Under the pieces are notes generated by a model, which was not told the DNA's origin, ran no database searches, and worked only from the letters and a program-made list of their open reading frames with translations. From Oscillospiraceae bacterium (GTDB lineage: Bacteria; Bacillota; Clostridia; UBA1212; UBA1255), in assembly GCA_015069165.1 (NCBI GenBank), contig SVJD01000003.1, positions 1-64,000 of the forward strand: 64,000 nucleotides of DNA, in the 5' to 3' direction. Below, piece by piece: positions 50,866-60,063 of the stretch; the first letter of the stretch is position 1, and every line of letters begins with the position of its first letter. The translations under genes were made by a program, and so were the position numbers.

Positions 50866-52149
50866 TTATTTACACATTCTGTTAGCAACTTCTTCCGCAA
50901 CTTCCTCAAGCATTCCGTGGTCTTTTGTGAAGTTAAAAATCGTATATCTCGGTCTTATTTTGTATCCGTTTTTAAGACTGGCTCTGAAAACTTCCTCAGA
51001 AACGCCCAATTCCGCCGGTGTAAGCGCACTGCCCGCTTTAGCGTAAATTTCACGAAGGAAATCAGGCTTTGGCGCTTTTACATCCGCAACAACTTCGAAA
51101 CGCTTACTCATTATGTCATACACTTCTGCAGAAGCAATCGAGGCAAGCCCTACGGAATTGCCGTGAAGCGGGTGCGGAATTCCTTTTTCCACTGCATCTA
51201 ATTCCCAATAATGGGAAAGATGGTGCTCACTTCCCGAGGCAGGTCTTGTGTAACCTGTAATTCCCATAGAAATACCTGTGAGTATCAAAGCTTCGTTCAT
51301 TCTCTCTATAGCGGATTCTTCCCTTTTAAAATAAGCTTCTGTATTATCTACGCAAATATTTACGGCGTTTTCAACAAGTTTTGCCGTAATTTCGCAGTAA
51401 TGCTCGTCATTCATGGCTTTTGTGAGCCGCCAGTCGGAAAGTGCTGTGTATTTTCCAACAATATCACCGTATCCCGCTCTGAAAAGCTCATCGGGAGCTG
51501 TCTGCATGATTTTTGTGTCTGCTACAATGCAAGTATGATAATGTGCGTTGTATGTTATTTTGTGTCCGTCAATTACAAAAGCCGCATTCATTGAAGCGTA
51601 ACCATCCATAGACGGAGCCGTGCCTACAACAATTGACTTTCTGCCTGTTTTATATGAAACCAATTTGGTAATATCGCTTATTACGCCGCTGCCCACGCCA
51701 ATCATAAATCCTATTTCGTCTGTAAGATTTACAAGAACAGTACCAAGTGCGTGTTCATTAGGCACAAGCATGTGGTAATTTTTTGTTTCCAATTTTATGA
51801 TTTTTGTTTTATATCCAGCATTTTCCAATACGGAAACTGTTTTCTCGCCGCCGACTTTCCATGTATTGTCATCACAAATCACAAGAATGGTTTTATTCTT
51901 ATTCTCAGGATAATGTTCTAATATTTCAGGAAGTCTTTCAACTGCACCGCTGCCTGACAAAAGGTGTTTCATATCTACACTGTGATGTTTACCGCACACA
52001 CAGTCAAAAGAATAACCGGGCATTTCCTCAATACCCATGTGCAATATTTTTTTTGCATTAGCACAAAATTCATCGGTTAATAAAGAAGGATCTACGGGAA
52101 CGGATTTTTGCCATTCCAAAACAACTTTTTCTTCTTTTTGTTTTTCCAT
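50866..52149 (-). CDS. egsA: sn-Glycerol-1-phosphate dehydrogenase (AraM/EgsA type)
   Basis: 427 residues. GVGSGVISDITKLVSYKTGR and GTAPSMDGYAS are the NAD- and metal-binding signatures of glycerol-1-phosphate dehydrogenases; SEHHLSHYWEL and HPLHGNSVG give the metal ligands. It reduces dihydroxyacetone phosphate to G1P, the stereoisomer used for archaeal-type ether lipids and, in some Bacillota, heptaprenylglyceryl lipids. The N-terminal ~65 residues include CVCGKHHSVD, a Cys/His segment common in the longer AraM subgroup. Confidence 0.85.
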   Translation of the reverse strand: MEKQKEEKVVLEWQKSVPVDPSLLTDEFCANAKKILHMGIEEMPGYSFDCVCGKHHSVDMKHLLSGSGAVERLPEILEHYPENKNKTILVICDDNTWKVGGEKTVSVLENAGYKTKIIKLETKNYHMLVPNEHALGTVLVNLTDEIGFMIGVGSGVISDITKLVSYKTGRKSIVVGTAPSMDGYASMNAAFVIDGHKITYNAHYHTCIVADTKIMQTAPDELFRAGYGDIVGKYTALSDWRLTKAMNDEHYCEITAKLVENAVNICVDNTEAYFKREESAIERMNEALILTGISMGITGYTRPASGSEHHLSHYWELDAVEKGIPHPLHGNSVGLASIASAEVYDIMSKRFEVVADVKAPKPDFLREIYAKAGSALTPAELGVSEEVFRASLKNGYKIRPRYTIFNFTKDHGMLEEVAEEVANRMCK

Positions 52150-52174
52150 GTCATCACACCTCTTTTAAAAACTA

Positions 52175-52214
52175 AAAAAGGCTTTTTGCGCCGTATGCGA
52201 CAAAAAGCCTTTTT
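52175..52214 (-). terminator. Intrinsic terminator after tRNA-Pro
   Basis: Minus-strand stem AAAAAGGCTTTTTG/CAAAAAGCCTTTTT with a 12-nt loop, directly after the tRNA. The arms are symmetrical enough to work in both directions. Confidence 0.8.
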
Positions 52215-52216
52215 GG

Positions 52217-52294
52217 TGGTCGGAGTGACCTGACTTGAACAGGCGACCTCTTGCACCCCAAGCAAGCACTCTAGCCAAACTGAGCTACACCCCG
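52217..52294 (-). tRNA. tRNA-Pro (GGG)
   Basis: Acceptor stem CGGGGTG with CACTCCG, D-arm TAGCTCAGTTTGGCTAGAG, anticodon loop TTGGGGT in stem CTTGC/GCAAG (anticodon GGG), TPsiC arm CCTGTTCAAGTCAGG, and encoded CCA. A discriminator A and the CGG-type first pairs fit proline. Confidence 0.95.
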
Positions 52295-52359
52295 AAAACG
52301 CTTGCTATAATATCATACTTTTTATCATCCGTCAATCAGAAATTTTAAATTTTTTCAAA

Positions 52360-53535
52360 TTAACACTGAACAACTTCAATTCCCTCAAAAGCCGCATTTT
52401 CCATTTCAAGGAAATCAGCTTTTGTTTCTTCTTCAAGCAACTCAGAAAGTGACGGTCTTGTTTTAGGATGTTTCGGTGTAAACACCGTACAGCAATCCTC
52501 ATAGGGCAAAATACTTGTATCAAATGTTCCTATTTTGCGCGCAATGGCAACAACTTCCATTTTATCCATTCCTATGAGCGGTCTGAAAACAGGAATATCT
52601 GCTGCATTATCCGTGCAATAAATAGCTTGCATTGTCTGGCTTGCAACCTGACCTACACTTTCCCCTGTTATCAACGCAGAGCAACCGCTTTTTCTTGCAA
52701 CTCTTTCAGCAATTCTCATCATTGATCTTCTCATAATTACCGTAGAAAGTTCTTCGCGGCACTTTTCGTCGATTGCCAACTGAATTTCCGTAAAAGGAAC
52801 AATAAACACTTTCATTCCGCCGCAATATCTGCCGACGATTTTAGCAAGCTCAAGCACCTTATCTTTTGCTCTTTCGCTGGTATAAGGATAGCTGTAAAAA
52901 TGCACAGCGCACAAACTAACGCCTCTTTTTGCAATCATATATCCTGCAACAGGGCTGTCTATTCCGCCGGAAATCAACAAACATCCTTTACCGTTAGAAC
53001 CCGTAGGCATTCCGCCGGGTGCTTCTATAATATCTGTATAAATGTATGTGCTTTCGCGCACTTCGATATACAAAATAAAATCGGGATTATTTACATCAAC
53101 TTTAAGTTTACCTCCGAAACTTTCCAACAAATCTCCGCCTATTTCAGCAGAAATTTGAGGCGACTTCATCGGGAAAGTTTTTAATCCTCTTTTTGTTTCG
53201 ATTTTAAATGTGTACTTATCTTTTCCCGTTGCCATTGCTTTTGCCGCAACTTCTTTTGCCAAAGCAGAAATGGAGTCATATTCTGAATTGGTGACATACG
53301 CAGGGCTTATTGATACAAGGCCGAAAACTCCCGAAAGCATCTCCATTGCTTTTTCAAATTGAAAATCGTCGCTCTCAGGCTCCACAAAATATCTTGACTG
53401 GGACCATCTTACTTTGCACGCACCGCAATCAGAAAGGGCCGCTTTCATATTTCTTGCCAATCTCTGCTCAAATGTACATCTATTGAGTCCTTTTAATGCT
53501 ATTTCGCCGATTCTTGCTAATATAATTCTTTCCAT
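52360..53535 (-). CDS. thiI: tRNA 4-thiouridine synthase
   Basis: 391 residues. The THUMP domain lies in the first ~165 residues, then the PP-loop LLISGGIDSPVAGYMIAKRG. The catalytic Cys of the PP-loop domain is expected in YEDCCTVF (about 344-351). There is no C-terminal rhodanese domain, as in many Bacillota where a dedicated cysteine desulfurase delivers sulfur directly. The gene starts 1 bp after the TrmD-desulfurase fusion ends, which fits that partner role. Product: s4U8 in tRNA. Confidence 0.93.
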   Translation of the reverse strand: MERIILARIGEIALKGLNRCTFEQRLARNMKAALSDCGACKVRWSQSRYFVEPESDDFQFEKAMEMLSGVFGLVSISPAYVTNSEYDSISALAKEVAAKAMATGKDKYTFKIETKRGLKTFPMKSPQISAEIGGDLLESFGGKLKVDVNNPDFILYIEVRESTYIYTDIIEAPGGMPTGSNGKGCLLISGGIDSPVAGYMIAKRGVSLCAVHFYSYPYTSERAKDKVLELAKIVGRYCGGMKVFIVPFTEIQLAIDEKCREELSTVIMRRSMMRIAERVARKSGCSALITGESVGQVASQTMQAIYCTDNAADIPVFRPLIGMDKMEVVAIARKIGTFDTSILPYEDCCTVFTPKHPKTRPSLSELLEEETKADFLEMENAAFEGIEVVQC

Positions 53536-53536
53536 T

Positions 53537-55417
53537 TTACCTCGATCCTTTTCTTCGTCCGTAAAGCTTTTTAACTTCAGCGCAGATTACTTTTGCAGCA
53601 AATTCTGCTTGTTCTTTTGTGTTTTGGTACGTAAAACTTATTCTTATCGCACCGTCTATCACGTTATTGTTGTACCCCATTGCTGTCAGTGTGGGGCTTC
53701 TGTCTTTTTTATGAGATGAGCACGCCGAGCCAACGGAAATATACACGCCTTTTTGCTCCACGCTGTGTTGAATCACTTCTGCTCTAAGTCCCGGAAATGC
53801 CACATTTAATACATACGGGCAAGTGTCTTCGCTCGAAATTATAACACACGCTCTTATTTCTTCTTGAAGTGTTTGTCTGAAAATATTATTTAATTCTCTG
53901 ACAGTATTTTCATTTTCTGCCAAATTGTGGCAAGCTTTTTCTGCTATCAACGCAAAACCTGCTATAGCCGGCAAATTTTCCGTACCTGAGCGCAAACCTT
54001 TTTCCTGACCGCCTCCGCAAAGCAGGGGCGCGATTCTGATTCCGCTCTTAATGTATAAGAAGCCTACACCTCTGGGACCGTGTATTTTGTGTGCGCTGGT
54101 GCTTATCATATCAACTCCCAGCTCTTTAATACGAACGGGGATTTTGCCGTAACTTTGCACGCAGTCGGAATGCACAATAACATTAGGATTTATTGTTCTC
54201 GCTATTGCCGAAATCTCTTTTAACGGCTGAATTGCGCCCGTTTCACTGTTTACGTGCATTACGGAAACTATTGCCGTATCAGCTGTTATTGCGCCTTTCA
54301 AAGCGTCTAAATCCACAATTCCCATATTATTTACAGGTAAGCGTTCAACCTGATAACCGCTTTTTTCAAGAAAAGCAGCCGTTTCGCCTACGGACGGATG
54401 CTCTGTAGATGATATTAAAATTTTCTTTCCTGCTCTAGGATTAGCTTCTAAATATCCCCTTAATGCCCAGTTATTGCTTTCTGTGGCACAAGCTGTAAAA
54501 TAAATTTCTTTATCTGTTGCACCTATTGTTTCTGCAATTTTTTTACGAGCCTCTGTAAGTTTTCTCTCAGCTTCAAGTCCCATGTGATGAAGAGACGAAG
54601 GGTTGCCGTAAAGGAATTTTACAATATCGCACATTTCTTCCGTAACGCTGTCGTCTTGCCTTGTAGTTGCGCTGTTATCGAAATAATACGTTTGGCTCTT
54701 AATTTTTTCTTCTTGGTATATTTTATACAAATCGGGGCGCTTTTGCATAGTGCGTTTTTCTGCCGTCGCGACTTGCCATTTTTCTATTTCGTCGTGTTTG
54801 CCCGAAAGCAATATCTCGGGAATCTTTTTCCCCTCAATCTCTGCCGGGCGTGTATATTGCGGATATTCCAAAAGCAAACCGGTGTGGGATTCTTTTTCTG
54901 CTGAACCTTCTGCCAAAACGCCGGGAATAAGTCTTGCTATACAGTCTGCCACCGCCATAGCAGGTATTTCGCCGCCTGTCAGCACGAAATCTCCCAAAGA
55001 TACTTCTTCATCCACAAATTCTTCCAATACTCTCTCGTCTACACCTTCATAATGTCCGCAGAGTATCATTATGTGTTCTTTTTGCACGAGTTGTTGTGCT
55101 TTTTTTTGATTAAAGGGTTTACCTTGCGGCGACATATATATTACGTATGGTTTTTCTGAATTGTCGCCTTGCGCAGATGCTTCTGCTGAAAGTGCACGAA
55201 TACAATCTGCTATAGGTTGATATGCCATAACCAAGCCCGGGCCGCCGCTGTACGGATAATCGTCAACTTTACCCTGCTTGTTGGTCGTATACTTTCTGAT
55301 TTGATGACAGTTAAGAGTTAAAAGTCCCTTTGAAACTGCTCTTGCTATTATGCTTTCTTGAAACGCAGCTCCCACCATATCGGGAAAAAGCGTCAAAATG
55401 TCAATTTTATTAGTCAC
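53537..55417 (-). CDS. trmD: TrmD tRNA m1G37 methyltransferase fused to a NifS/IscS-type cysteine desulfurase
   Basis: 626 residues in one uninterrupted frame. Residues ~1-238 are complete TrmD (DILTLFPDM, YSGGPGLVMAYQP, ILCGHYEGVDER, DFVLTGGE). Residues ~243-626 are a complete class V desulfurase: YFDNSATTRQ, ATESNNWAL, HSDCVQSYGK, PLP lysine in STSAHKIHGP and catalytic Cys in VGSACSSHKKDRSP. No ATG, GTG or TTG at the joint would allow separate translation. TrmD makes m1G37; the desulfurase should feed sulfur to ThiI, encoded 1 bp downstream. GTG start just after rimM. Confidence 0.92.
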   Translation of the reverse strand: MTNKIDILTLFPDMVGAAFQESIIARAVSKGLLTLNCHQIRKYTTNKQGKVDDYPYSGGPGLVMAYQPIADCIRALSAEASAQGDNSEKPYVIYMSPQGKPFNQKKAQQLVQKEHIMILCGHYEGVDERVLEEFVDEEVSLGDFVLTGGEIPAMAVADCIARLIPGVLAEGSAEKESHTGLLLEYPQYTRPAEIEGKKIPEILLSGKHDEIEKWQVATAEKRTMQKRPDLYKIYQEEKIKSQTYYFDNSATTRQDDSVTEEMCDIVKFLYGNPSSLHHMGLEAERKLTEARKKIAETIGATDKEIYFTACATESNNWALRGYLEANPRAGKKILISSTEHPSVGETAAFLEKSGYQVERLPVNNMGIVDLDALKGAITADTAIVSVMHVNSETGAIQPLKEISAIARTINPNVIVHSDCVQSYGKIPVRIKELGVDMISTSAHKIHGPRGVGFLYIKSGIRIAPLLCGGGQEKGLRSGTENLPAIAGFALIAEKACHNLAENENTVRELNNIFRQTLQEEIRACVIISSEDTCPYVLNVAFPGLRAEVIQHSVEQKGVYISVGSACSSHKKDRSPTLTAMGYNNNVIDGAIRISFTYQNTKEQAEFAAKVICAEVKKLYGRRKGSR

Positions 55418-55418
55418 G

Positions 55419-55994
55419 TTAATCTTCGCCTTCGATTTCTTGCGTGTTTGATTCGTAGATTTCTCTGAGTCCGGGTATTAAATTTACCGTAATCTCACCT
55501 TTTTCGATATCTACGTCTTTAATAACTTCACCGATTGCCGGCAACCACATTGATTTTTTTGAATCTGAATCTTTTGGCGTTACTTCGTATATATCATTAG
55601 CGCCTGTGAATTGAACTTCAGTTAATGTACCGAGAACTTCCCCGTCTTGTGTTTTTACCGTACAACCAACCAAATCACCTACAAAATATGAATCCTTAGG
55701 TAATTTAACTGCTTTTTCTCTCGGTATTTCTAAAAACATACCACGGAATTTCTCTGCTTTATCTCTGTCATCTACTCCGCAAAGCTTAAGCAATACTACA
55801 TTTCCCGCCGGTGTTGCGGATAAAACTTTATAATTAGTGACCTCGGCTCCTTTACGCCCGCCCCTTTTAGGTACAACATCTACCTCTGTCAGAGAGCAAA
55901 AACGAATGGGATTATCGGTCAAAGGCAACACCTTAAGTGCGCCCTTGACTCCATGAACACTAACAATTTCACCGATTCTTATTCTTTCCAGCAA
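55419..55994 (-). CDS. rimM: 16S rRNA processing factor RimM
   Basis: 191 residues. The N-terminal RimM domain (RIGEIVSVHGVKGALKVLPL) and C-terminal PRC-barrel (YFVGDLVGCTV then MWLPAIGEVIKDVDIEKGEI) are both complete. It helps 30S head assembly near S19. It sits 1 bp before the TrmD fusion and 25 bp after khpA. Confidence 0.92.
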   Translation of the reverse strand: MLERIRIGEIVSVHGVKGALKVLPLTDNPIRFCSLTEVDVVPKRGGRKGAEVTNYKVLSATPAGNVVLLKLCGVDDRDKAEKFRGMFLEIPREKAVKLPKDSYFVGDLVGCTVKTQDGEVLGTLTEVQFTGANDIYEVTPKDSDSKKSMWLPAIGEVIKDVDIEKGEITVNLIPGLREIYESNTQEIEGED

Positions 55995-56019
55995 AATTCA
56001 ATGCCCTCCCGAAAGTTGA

Positions 56020-56247
56020 TTATACAATATCAACAAAAACCATTTTCGGCATATTGCGCGAAGCTGCCTTTGTTACTGTACGAAGTGATTTTGCAATCTT
56101 TCCTTCTCTTCCTATAACTTGGCCTTTATCTTCTTCTGCAACCGTAACCTTATACGTAATACTCTTTTCAGTTTCTTCTTCCTCGACAACTACTTGCTCG
56201 GGATGATCAACCAATTGACGTACTACAATTTCCAAGAAATCTTTCAT
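56020..56247 (-). CDS. khpA: KH-domain RNA-binding protein KhpA
   Basis: 75 residues. One KH domain with GQVIGREGKIAKSLRTV as the GxxG loop. KhpA pairs with KhpB/Jag to bind RNA and affects envelope growth in known species. Position between rpsP and rimM is conserved. Confidence 0.92.
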   Translation of the reverse strand: MKDFLEIVVRQLVDHPEQVVVEEEETEKSITYKVTVAEEDKGQVIGREGKIAKSLRTVTKAASRNMPKMVFVDIV

Positions 56248-56282
56248 TGTAATGCTCCATTCCTTTAATTTATGCGATTACC

Positions 56283-56522
56283 TTAAGCTTCTTGAGCTTT
56301 CTTTATCAAAGCTTTAACGGTATCTGTAGGCTGTGCGCCGTTTTTAATCCAGTAATTTGCACGCTCGATATCAATTTTAATTTCAGCGGGATCTACCAAG
56401 GGATTGTATGTTCCGATTTCTTCGATAAATCTGCCATCTCTTGCGTATTTAGATTCTGCAACTACTACTCTGTAAAAAGGTGCTTTCTTTGCGCCGATTC
56501 TTCTAAGTCTGATTTTTACCAT
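56283..56522 (-). CDS. rpsP: Ribosomal protein S16
   Basis: 79 residues, beginning [20 protein letters not shown] and ending LIKKAQEA; full length. A GGAGGT-type site precedes the start. Part of the ylxM-ffh-rpsP-khpA-rimM-trmD operon. Confidence 0.97.
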   Translation of the reverse strand: MVKIRLRRIGAKKAPFYRVVVAESKYARDGRFIEEIGTYNPLVDPAEIKIDIERANYWIKNGAQPTDTVKALIKKAQEA

Positions 56523-56553
56523 TTTCCTTTCACCTCCGGTAATTTATCTATAT

Positions 56554-57900
56554 TTACATAAAAATATTTGGCATCTTGCCGCCGAACATTTTTCTGCCAA
56601 TACCTTTTCCGCCTTTGCCGCCAAGTTTTTTCATCATGACGCGCATATCAGCAAATTGCTTCATAAGTCTGTTTATATCTTGAACCGTTGTACCGCTGCC
56701 GGCAGCAATTCTTTTTCTTCTGCTGGCATCAAGTATATCGGGATTTCTGCGTTCTTTTTTTGTCATTGATCTGATGATAGCTTCAACTCTCACCATTTGT
56801 TTTTCGTCAATGTCGTCTTCGTTAATCTGGCCCACACCGGGAAGAAGCTTTAACAAGCCACCTATGCCGCCCATCTTTTTTATCTGTTGAAGCTGTTCAA
56901 GAAAATCATCCAGAGTAAATGTCTGTGTCATAATTTTCTTTTCCAAATCTTGGGCTTGCTTCTCGTCGTACATCTCAACGGCTTTATCTATAAGAGTAAG
57001 CACGTCGCCCATACCGAGAATTCTGTCTGCCATTCTTTTGGGATAAAATATCTCAAAATCGTTTATCTTTTCTCCGCTTGAAGCAAATTTTACAGGTTTT
57101 CCTGTTATTGCTCGTACGGAAAGTGCCGCACCGCCGCGAGTATCACTGTCTAATTTTGAAAGTATGATACCTGTTACATCAAGTCGGTCATTAAATGTTT
57201 GTGCAACATTTGCAGCTTCCTGACCTGTCATAGCATCTATTACAAGCATAATCTCTGCCGGATTAACTTCTGCTTTAATCTCGTCAAGCTCATCCATAAG
57301 ATCATCGTCAATTTGAAGTCGACCTGCCGTATCGACGATAACCACGTCATGCATATTTCTTATTGCATATTTAATAGCATTTTTCGCAATTGTTGCTGCT
57401 TTTACTTGTGAGCCTTCCTCATAAACGGGAATATCAATCTGCTTTCCGAGAACTTGGAGCTGTGTGATAGCTGCCGGTCTGTATATATCGCAGGCTACCA
57501 TCATAGGTTTTCTGCCTTGTTTTCTCAAATGTGCCGCAAGTTTAGCTGTTGCAGTCGTTTTACCTGTACCTTGAAGACCTACCATCATAACTACATTAGG
57601 CGGTGTCTTTGAAAGGTCGAGTTTATAGTCCTCCGCACCCAAAAGCTCTGTAAGCTCGTCATCAACGATTTTTACTATTTGCTGTCCGGGAGACAAACTC
57701 TCAAGAACTTCCTGACCTACTGCCTTTTCGGAAACTTTTGCAATAAAGTCTTTTACAACTTTATAGTTTACATCTGCTTCCAAAAGTGCCAAACGAATCT
57801 CGCGCATAAAGTCTTTAACGTCTTTTTCTGTAACGCGTGTTTGTCCTTTTAATTTTTTTATTGTAGCTTGCAGCTTTGCGGATAAGCTTTCAAATGCCAT
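56554..57900 (-). CDS. ffh: Signal recognition particle GTPase Ffh
   Basis: 448 residues with N, G and M domains: GLQGTGKTTATAKLA (G1), DTAGRLQ (G3), KLDSDTRGGAALS (G4), and a methionine-rich M domain with the SRP RNA-binding stretch RRKRIAAGSGTTVQDINRLM. Delivers membrane and secreted proteins to the translocon with 4.5S/6S-type SRP RNA. Confidence 0.97.
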   Translation of the reverse strand: MAFESLSAKLQATIKKLKGQTRVTEKDVKDFMREIRLALLEADVNYKVVKDFIAKVSEKAVGQEVLESLSPGQQIVKIVDDELTELLGAEDYKLDLSKTPPNVVMMVGLQGTGKTTATAKLAAHLRKQGRKPMMVACDIYRPAAITQLQVLGKQIDIPVYEEGSQVKAATIAKNAIKYAIRNMHDVVIVDTAGRLQIDDDLMDELDEIKAEVNPAEIMLVIDAMTGQEAANVAQTFNDRLDVTGIILSKLDSDTRGGAALSVRAITGKPVKFASSGEKINDFEIFYPKRMADRILGMGDVLTLIDKAVEMYDEKQAQDLEKKIMTQTFTLDDFLEQLQQIKKMGGIGGLLKLLPGVGQINEDDIDEKQMVRVEAIIRSMTKKERRNPDILDASRRKRIAAGSGTTVQDINRLMKQFADMRVMMKKLGGKGGKGIGRKMFGGKMPNIFM

Positions 57901-57914
57901 ATTCTTAACCTCGA

Positions 57915-58274
57915 TTAGATTTTTGTTATAACTTCTAACAGATTTTTATCAATCTGCTCCAACATGTAAAGATTTCCGTGTTTAAGCTCGCTTCTGTCTA
58001 TGAGCTGCAAATCTTCTTGTATGTTTTTTAATCCTTTTTTTATTTCACAAAATCGAGACATAAGCCCCAATTTTTCTTCATATTCCGTAAGCACTGCGCG
58101 TCCTCTTTTTATAAAGTCGTGAACGCCTTGTCTGCTTATACCGATTTCATCTGCAATTTCTGACAAACTCAAATCTTGGTTGTAGTGCAAATCCATGCAT
58201 TTATACTGACTATCAGTTAAAAGTTGTCCGTAAAAATCGAGCAACATACTAATTTCGTAAATATCTTCAGCCAT
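57915..58274 (-). CDS. ylxM: SRP-associated HTH protein YlxM
   Basis: 119 residues. A sigma-region-4-like helix-turn-helix (LSLSEIADEIGISRQGVHDF, ~38-57) and the position directly before ffh identify YlxM, which interacts with the SRP in streptococci. The ATG at 58274 is used; AAGGGA lies upstream. First gene of the operon. Confidence 0.9.
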   Translation of the reverse strand: MAEDIYEISMLLDFYGQLLTDSQYKCMDLHYNQDLSLSEIADEIGISRQGVHDFIKRGRAVLTEYEEKLGLMSRFCEIKKGLKNIQEDLQLIDRSELKHGNLYMLEQIDKNLLEVITKI

Positions 58275-58503
58275 GATTTTTCCCTTTCTCAAAAATTACC
58301 GGAACACCCGTTTTGATGTAAAGCAAATGTTCTTTACAGAGAATACAACAAACGGCCCTGCTTGTCAACATTTTTTTGTAAAATTTTATAAATTTTCTCA
58401 TTTTTTAAAGCGACAAAGTTAATCTCTTTTTTATACAAAACGCCTACGTAGACTTCATATCCGCAAGTCGTAGTTTTGCAATAGACATTATATAAAGTTG
58501 AAA

Positions 58504-58530
58504 GGAGACACTTCCTTACGTAGTGTCTCC
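58504..58530 (-). terminator. Terminator hairpin of the small membrane gene
   Basis: GGAGACACT/AGTGTCTCC, a perfect 9-bp stem with a 9-nt loop, followed on the minus strand by TTTCAACTTTAT. Just after the stop codon at 58544. Confidence 0.65.
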
Positions 58531-58543
58531 CTCTGGTCCCTTT

Positions 58544-58891
58544 TCATTGAATAAACTTAGCTCGGAAAGAATATACAAGATTCCTCCATCCATTTTGATC
58601 TACCATCAAACCTGCGATTCTTGCCAAAACAAATAACGAAAGGGTAATTACTTTTTCCGTTCTCGTCATTTTATTAGATTTAACAGTTTTTACAATAATT
58701 AATATATCTATTATAAAAATTGCCAATAAAAGTAAAATACCTAAAGGAATAAACATTATTCCATCGGGGTTATTTCCAACACCTTTTGTAACATTAAATG
58801 CAATCGCAATAAACACTGGTACGTAAACTCCGGAAAGCCACCCATACACTACACACAAAATAGTTCTAAGTATAATTTTAAGTTTCTGCAT
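58544..58891 (-). CDS. Small membrane protein of unknown function
   Basis: 115 residues with three hydrophobic segments (about 8-32, 45-67 and 80-98) and no recognised family. A hairpin terminator follows, so it is probably a single-gene unit. The N-terminal segment has VYGWLSGVYVPVF. It lies in a low-density patch between the SRP operon and the his operon. Confidence 0.55.
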   Translation of the reverse strand: MQKLKIILRTILCVVYGWLSGVYVPVFIAIAFNVTKGVGNNPDGIMFIPLGILLLLAIFIIDILIIVKTVKSNKMTRTEKVITLSLFVLARIAGLMVDQNGWRNLVYSFRAKFIQ

Positions 58892-58903
58892 AACTACCCC
58901 CTG

Positions 58904-59020
58904 TTAATTACCGGTATTTTTTAAAAATTTTGTAATACTCTCTGCACCGTTTATGCCTAATACCTTAGCTTCGGTAAGGTCACGAATAAACAAACCGATT
59001 TTGCAATCCTTTAAATGCAA
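58904..59020 (-). CDS. Possible small ORF, 38 residues
   Basis: TTG start with CGGAGG 9 bp upstream. The product reads MHLKDCKIGLFIRDLTEAKV then GINGAESITKFLKNTGN. The codon composition is unremarkable and the ribosome site good, but there is no homologue I recognise. It may be a real small protein or the tail of a lost gene. Confidence 0.3.
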   Translation of the reverse strand: MHLKDCKIGLFIRDLTEAKVLGINGAESITKFLKNTGN

Positions 59021-59162
59021 ACAAAGTTACCTCCGCTCATATCATGTTTAAATTATACCACAAAAGATGCTACATTCTTACCTTCTGTAGATATGTAACC
59101 TCTTTCTTCTCTGGCGGTTTTTTCACAGTCCTTATTTAGATTTTATTATCTGCTTATTTCAC

Positions 59163-59369
59163 TCAAACATTTTTTATAGCAAAATCTTTTTTTAATTCAG
59201 CCTCAACCATTTCTGCTGAATAAATTCTGCCGGCTTTTATATCGTCAATGCCTTTGTCTATAGCTTCATCAAATTGTTCTTTCGTAAGAGTTTTATACGC
59301 AACCAGCTCTGTTCCCGGCAATTTCATTTCAAACGGAATACCTCTTTGCAGCACAATCTGTTTACAATG
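59163..59369 (-). pseudogene. 5'-truncated RelB/DinJ-family antitoxin
   Basis: The open frame begins just after a TGA at 59370-59372 and reads CKQIVLQRGIPFEMKLPG, then LTKEQFDEAIDKGIDDIKAG and RIYSAEMVEAEL, the middle and C-terminal (toxin-binding) parts of RelB/DinJ antitoxins. The N-terminal ribbon-helix-helix DNA-binding part (roughly 35 residues) is missing, and no RelE/YafQ-like toxin follows. A GTG/ATG inside the frame could still yield a ~60-residue product, but it would lack DNA binding. Confidence 0.6.
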
Positions 59370-59374
59370 TCAAA

Positions 59375-60031
59375 TTATACCATTTTTTCCTGTTTAACTT
59401 TTTTGTCAATTACATGGCGAGATGCCAATTCAGTATGAATATCATCAAGTGAAATTCCCATTTCTACCATAAGTACCATTACATGATAAGCAAGGTCAGC
59501 AATTTCATAAATTGTCTCTTTTTTGTCATTTCCTTTACCTGCAACGATAACTTCCGTGCACTCCTCGCCTACTTTTTTCAAAATTTTATCAATGCCTTTT
59601 TCAAAAAGATATGTTGTATAAGAACCTTCTTTTTTATTAATTTTACGGCCAATAAGCATTTCCATAAGGCTGTTTAATGTAAACTCACTTATTTCGTCAC
59701 TTTCGCAAACATCTTTATGGAAGCAAGAATCCTCTCCCGTATGGCAGGCAGGTCCTTCCTTTTTTACCACTACTTGTAAAGCGTCCATATCACAATCAGC
59801 TGTAATTCTTACTATATTTTGGAAATTTCCGGAAGTTTCGCCTTTACGCCAAAGCTCTTGTCTTGATCTTGACCAGAAACAAGTACGGCCTTCTTTTATG
59901 CTGATTTCAAGGCTTTCTCTGTTCATATAAGCCAATGTAAGCAATTTACCTGTATCAGACTCCGTTACAACTGCCGGAATAAGTCCTTTTTCGTCAAATT
60001 TTAAATTATCCAAATTAAAATCACAAATCAT
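59375..60031 (-). CDS. hisIE: Phosphoribosyl-AMP cyclohydrolase / phosphoribosyl-ATP pyrophosphatase
   Basis: 218 residues, a fused HisI-HisE. HisI part: [35 protein letters not shown] and zinc ligands in DCDMDALQV and [10 protein letters not shown]. HisE part (~115-218): [18 protein letters not shown] and [14 protein letters not shown]. Two consecutive steps of histidine synthesis. Last gene of the his operon, 32 bp after hisF. Confidence 0.95.
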   Translation of the reverse strand: MICDFNLDNLKFDEKGLIPAVVTESDTGKLLTLAYMNRESLEISIKEGRTCFWSRSRQELWRKGETSGNFQNIVRITADCDMDALQVVVKKEGPACHTGEDSCFHKDVCESDEISEFTLNSLMEMLIGRKINKKEGSYTTYLFEKGIDKILKKVGEECTEVIVAGKGNDKKETIYEIADLAYHVMVLMVEMGISLDDIHTELASRHVIDKKVKQEKMV

Positions 60032-60063
60032 TTTTATTACCTCTCTATATAAAATTTTATTCT

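Noticed and set aside
58380-58500. Possible regulatory RNA between ylxM and the small membrane gene
   Set aside because: Only weak, short complementarity is visible, with no promoter-terminator pair comparable to the one at 44452-44554.
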